A DNA stretch of 15,316 nt from CAYNYM01 sp049366815 (GTDB lineage: Bacteria; Desulfobacterota; DSM-4660; Desulfatiglandales; HGW-15), in the NCBI GenBank assembly GCA_049366815.1, contig JBMNCO010000103.1, positions 1 to 15,316 of the forward strand, written 5' to 3'. The notes below the pieces were generated by a model that saw only the letters and a list, made by a program, of their open reading frames with translations, had not been told where the DNA came from and did not search any database. Of this stretch, positions 14,370 through 15,316 are shown in pieces. Both the position numbers and the translations under genes were made by a program. Numbering within the stretch: the stretch's first letter is position 1; each line of letters starts with the position of its first letter.

Positions 14370-15215
14370 TCAATCGCAATATAATGCCCTTATCTTTTTA
14401 TAGCTTAAATCCGTTTCGCAAATCAGGGACTGATGGTTAATTTCCTTGGCGATATAATAATTTGCAAGGCAGCAGTTCACAACCAACGGAGGATTTTCCT
14501 TAGTGTAGCGCAGAATCAACTCCCAGTCCTCGAGGGGTTCCACATCATGTGCAAATCCACCATATCGCCGAAAAAGGCTCTCTCGGTGAATGAAGATATT
14601 CATGTCAATGAAATTTCTTTTTTCCAAAGCCATGCGATCATAATCAATCAAGCGGGTAAACCGCGCTTGACGTATCTCATTTATCACCCGTATCCCACAA
14701 TATGCCGTGGATTTTTCAGGAACATCCTCTAAGGAATTAACCATTAACATGAGAAAGTTGGTGTCCCATTGGTTGTCGGTGTCCAGGTAGGCTATTAACT
14801 GTCCCCTTGCTTTTTCTAAGGCACTATTGCGTGCGTAGCTGACGCCGCGATGCTCATTGCAAAGGTAAAGGAGCTTGGGAACTTTACCATACTCATCGAG
14901 AAGCAAATCGCCTGTGCCATCGGTGCTGCCATCATCAGAAATGATCAATTCATAATTTTGATAGGACTGTGCCATCACCGAATCTATGGCCCTTTTGATA
15001 ACACGTCTTCTGTTCCAGGTCGGCATGATAACTGATACGAGGGTTTCTTGTTTCCGATTCTTATACCGATCAATGAGCTTTAACTCCAGGTGTTTCATTC
15101 TAAAGGTCGGAGACGAGATAATACGCTGCAAATCATTTTGCACTGTGGGGCTTCCGGAAGGGCCATTTGGATTTTCAAGCCGGCTAGCTGGTGTATTCTG
15201 TCTATTTTTAGTCAT
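14370..15215 (-). CDS. Family 2 glycosyltransferase with N-terminal extension
   Basis: A 281-residue GT2 protein. The GT-A core starts near residue 59 with VSVIMPTWNRRRVIKRAIDS, followed by the nucleotide-binding segment SDDGSTDG (93-100), the metal-binding DTD motif at 145-147 (YLDTDNQW), and an ED-W motif (EPLEDWELILRY) typical of the acceptor and catalytic region. The first 58 or so residues are polar and match nothing I know; a shorter start at the Met of MKHLEL (residue 40) is possible. I chose 15215 because its ATG overlaps the stop of the preceding gene (ATGACTAA), a common coupling arrangement; a longer GTG frame to 15281 would overlap that gene too far. Substrate unknown. Confidence 0.87.
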   Translation of the reverse strand: MTKNRQNTPASRLENPNGPSGSPTVQNDLQRIISSPTFRMKHLELKLIDRYKNRKQETLVSVIMPTWNRRRVIKRAIDSVMAQSYQNYELIISDDGSTDGTGDLLLDEYGKVPKLLYLCNEHRGVSYARNSALEKARGQLIAYLDTDNQWDTNFLMLMVNSLEDVPEKSTAYCGIRVINEIRQARFTRLIDYDRMALEKRNFIDMNIFIHRESLFRRYGGFAHDVEPLEDWELILRYTKENPPLVVNCCLANYYIAKEINHQSLICETDLSYKKIRALYCD

Positions 15216-15315
15216 TTCTGCCCAAAATGATATGATGAAAAGCTGCAGGAAAGTTACGTTCGTAGCGGATACCGCAATCACGCATCAATTCGCGGATACC
15301 CTCCAGGGAAAAGAG
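15208..15315 (-). CDS. 3' end of an unidentified gene running off the window
   Basis: A - strand frame is open from the window edge for 35 codons and stops with TAA at 15208-15210, overlapping the ATG of the next glycosyltransferase. The tail includes GIRELMRDCGIRYERNF and ends HHIILGRND. It reads like a genuine protein end and might be a methyltransferase or another glycan enzyme, but there is too little to identify it. The stop/start overlap is the main support. Confidence 0.55.
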   Translation of the reverse strand, partial: LFSLEGIRELMRDCGIRYERNFPAAFHHIILGRND

Positions 15316-15316
15316 G

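Noticed and set aside
1..15316. CRISPR array or tandem direct repeats
   Set aside because: No regularly spaced direct repeats were seen on either strand; the only clear repeats are the inverted repeats listed.

Overview
The window holds a GC-rich chromosomal segment from a Gram-negative bacterium, joined at about position 10,200 to a visibly more AT-rich accessory segment. An outer-membrane TonB-dependent receptor, ExbB/ExbD/TonB proteins and an adenosylcobalamin-dependent ribonucleotide reductase fit an anaerobic or facultatively anaerobic proteobacterium-like organism. Desulfobacterota is my best guess from overall gene style; this is inference only, because the window has no rRNA or other phylogenetic marker.

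Region 1 (about 150-7590, + strand) is a self-contained vitamin B12 (corrinoid) acquisition operon. It opens with a promoter-like site, a cobalamin riboswitch and a strong intrinsic terminator. These are followed by btuB (outer-membrane receptor), btuF (periplasmic binding protein), btuC (permease), btuD (ATPase), then exbB, exbD and tonB, the proton-motive-force machinery that energises the receptor. Most of btuF-btuC-btuD and exbB-exbD-tonB is tightly packed or overlapping, so the B12 receptor has its own Ton system beside it.

Region 2 (7632-10362, - strand) is nrdJ, a class II ribonucleotide reductase that needs adenosylcobalamin, converging on the B12 operon. Upstream of it are a good sigma70-type promoter (TTGACC-17-TAATAT) and two ATATAT-centred palindromic sites exactly 31 bp apart, the arrangement expected of tandem NrdR boxes. 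The left part of the window therefore pairs B12 supply, under a B12 riboswitch, with a major B12 consumer, probably under NrdR.

Region 3 (about 10,490-12,265) is accessory DNA: a degenerate N-terminal fragment of a tyrosine recombinase, a NimA-like FMN-binding (pyridoxamine-phosphate-oxidase-fold) protein, a 14-bp perfect inverted repeat that looks like a small REP/MITE-type element, and a nitroreductase-family flavoprotein converging on it.

Region 4 (12,423-15,316, - strand) is the 3' part of a glycan-type operon: the tail of an unidentified gene, a family-2 glycosyltransferase, a radical SAM enzyme with extra C-terminal cysteines, and a second family-2 glycosyltransferase. The genes overlap or lie 22 bp apart. 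This is the part whose biochemical product I cannot name.
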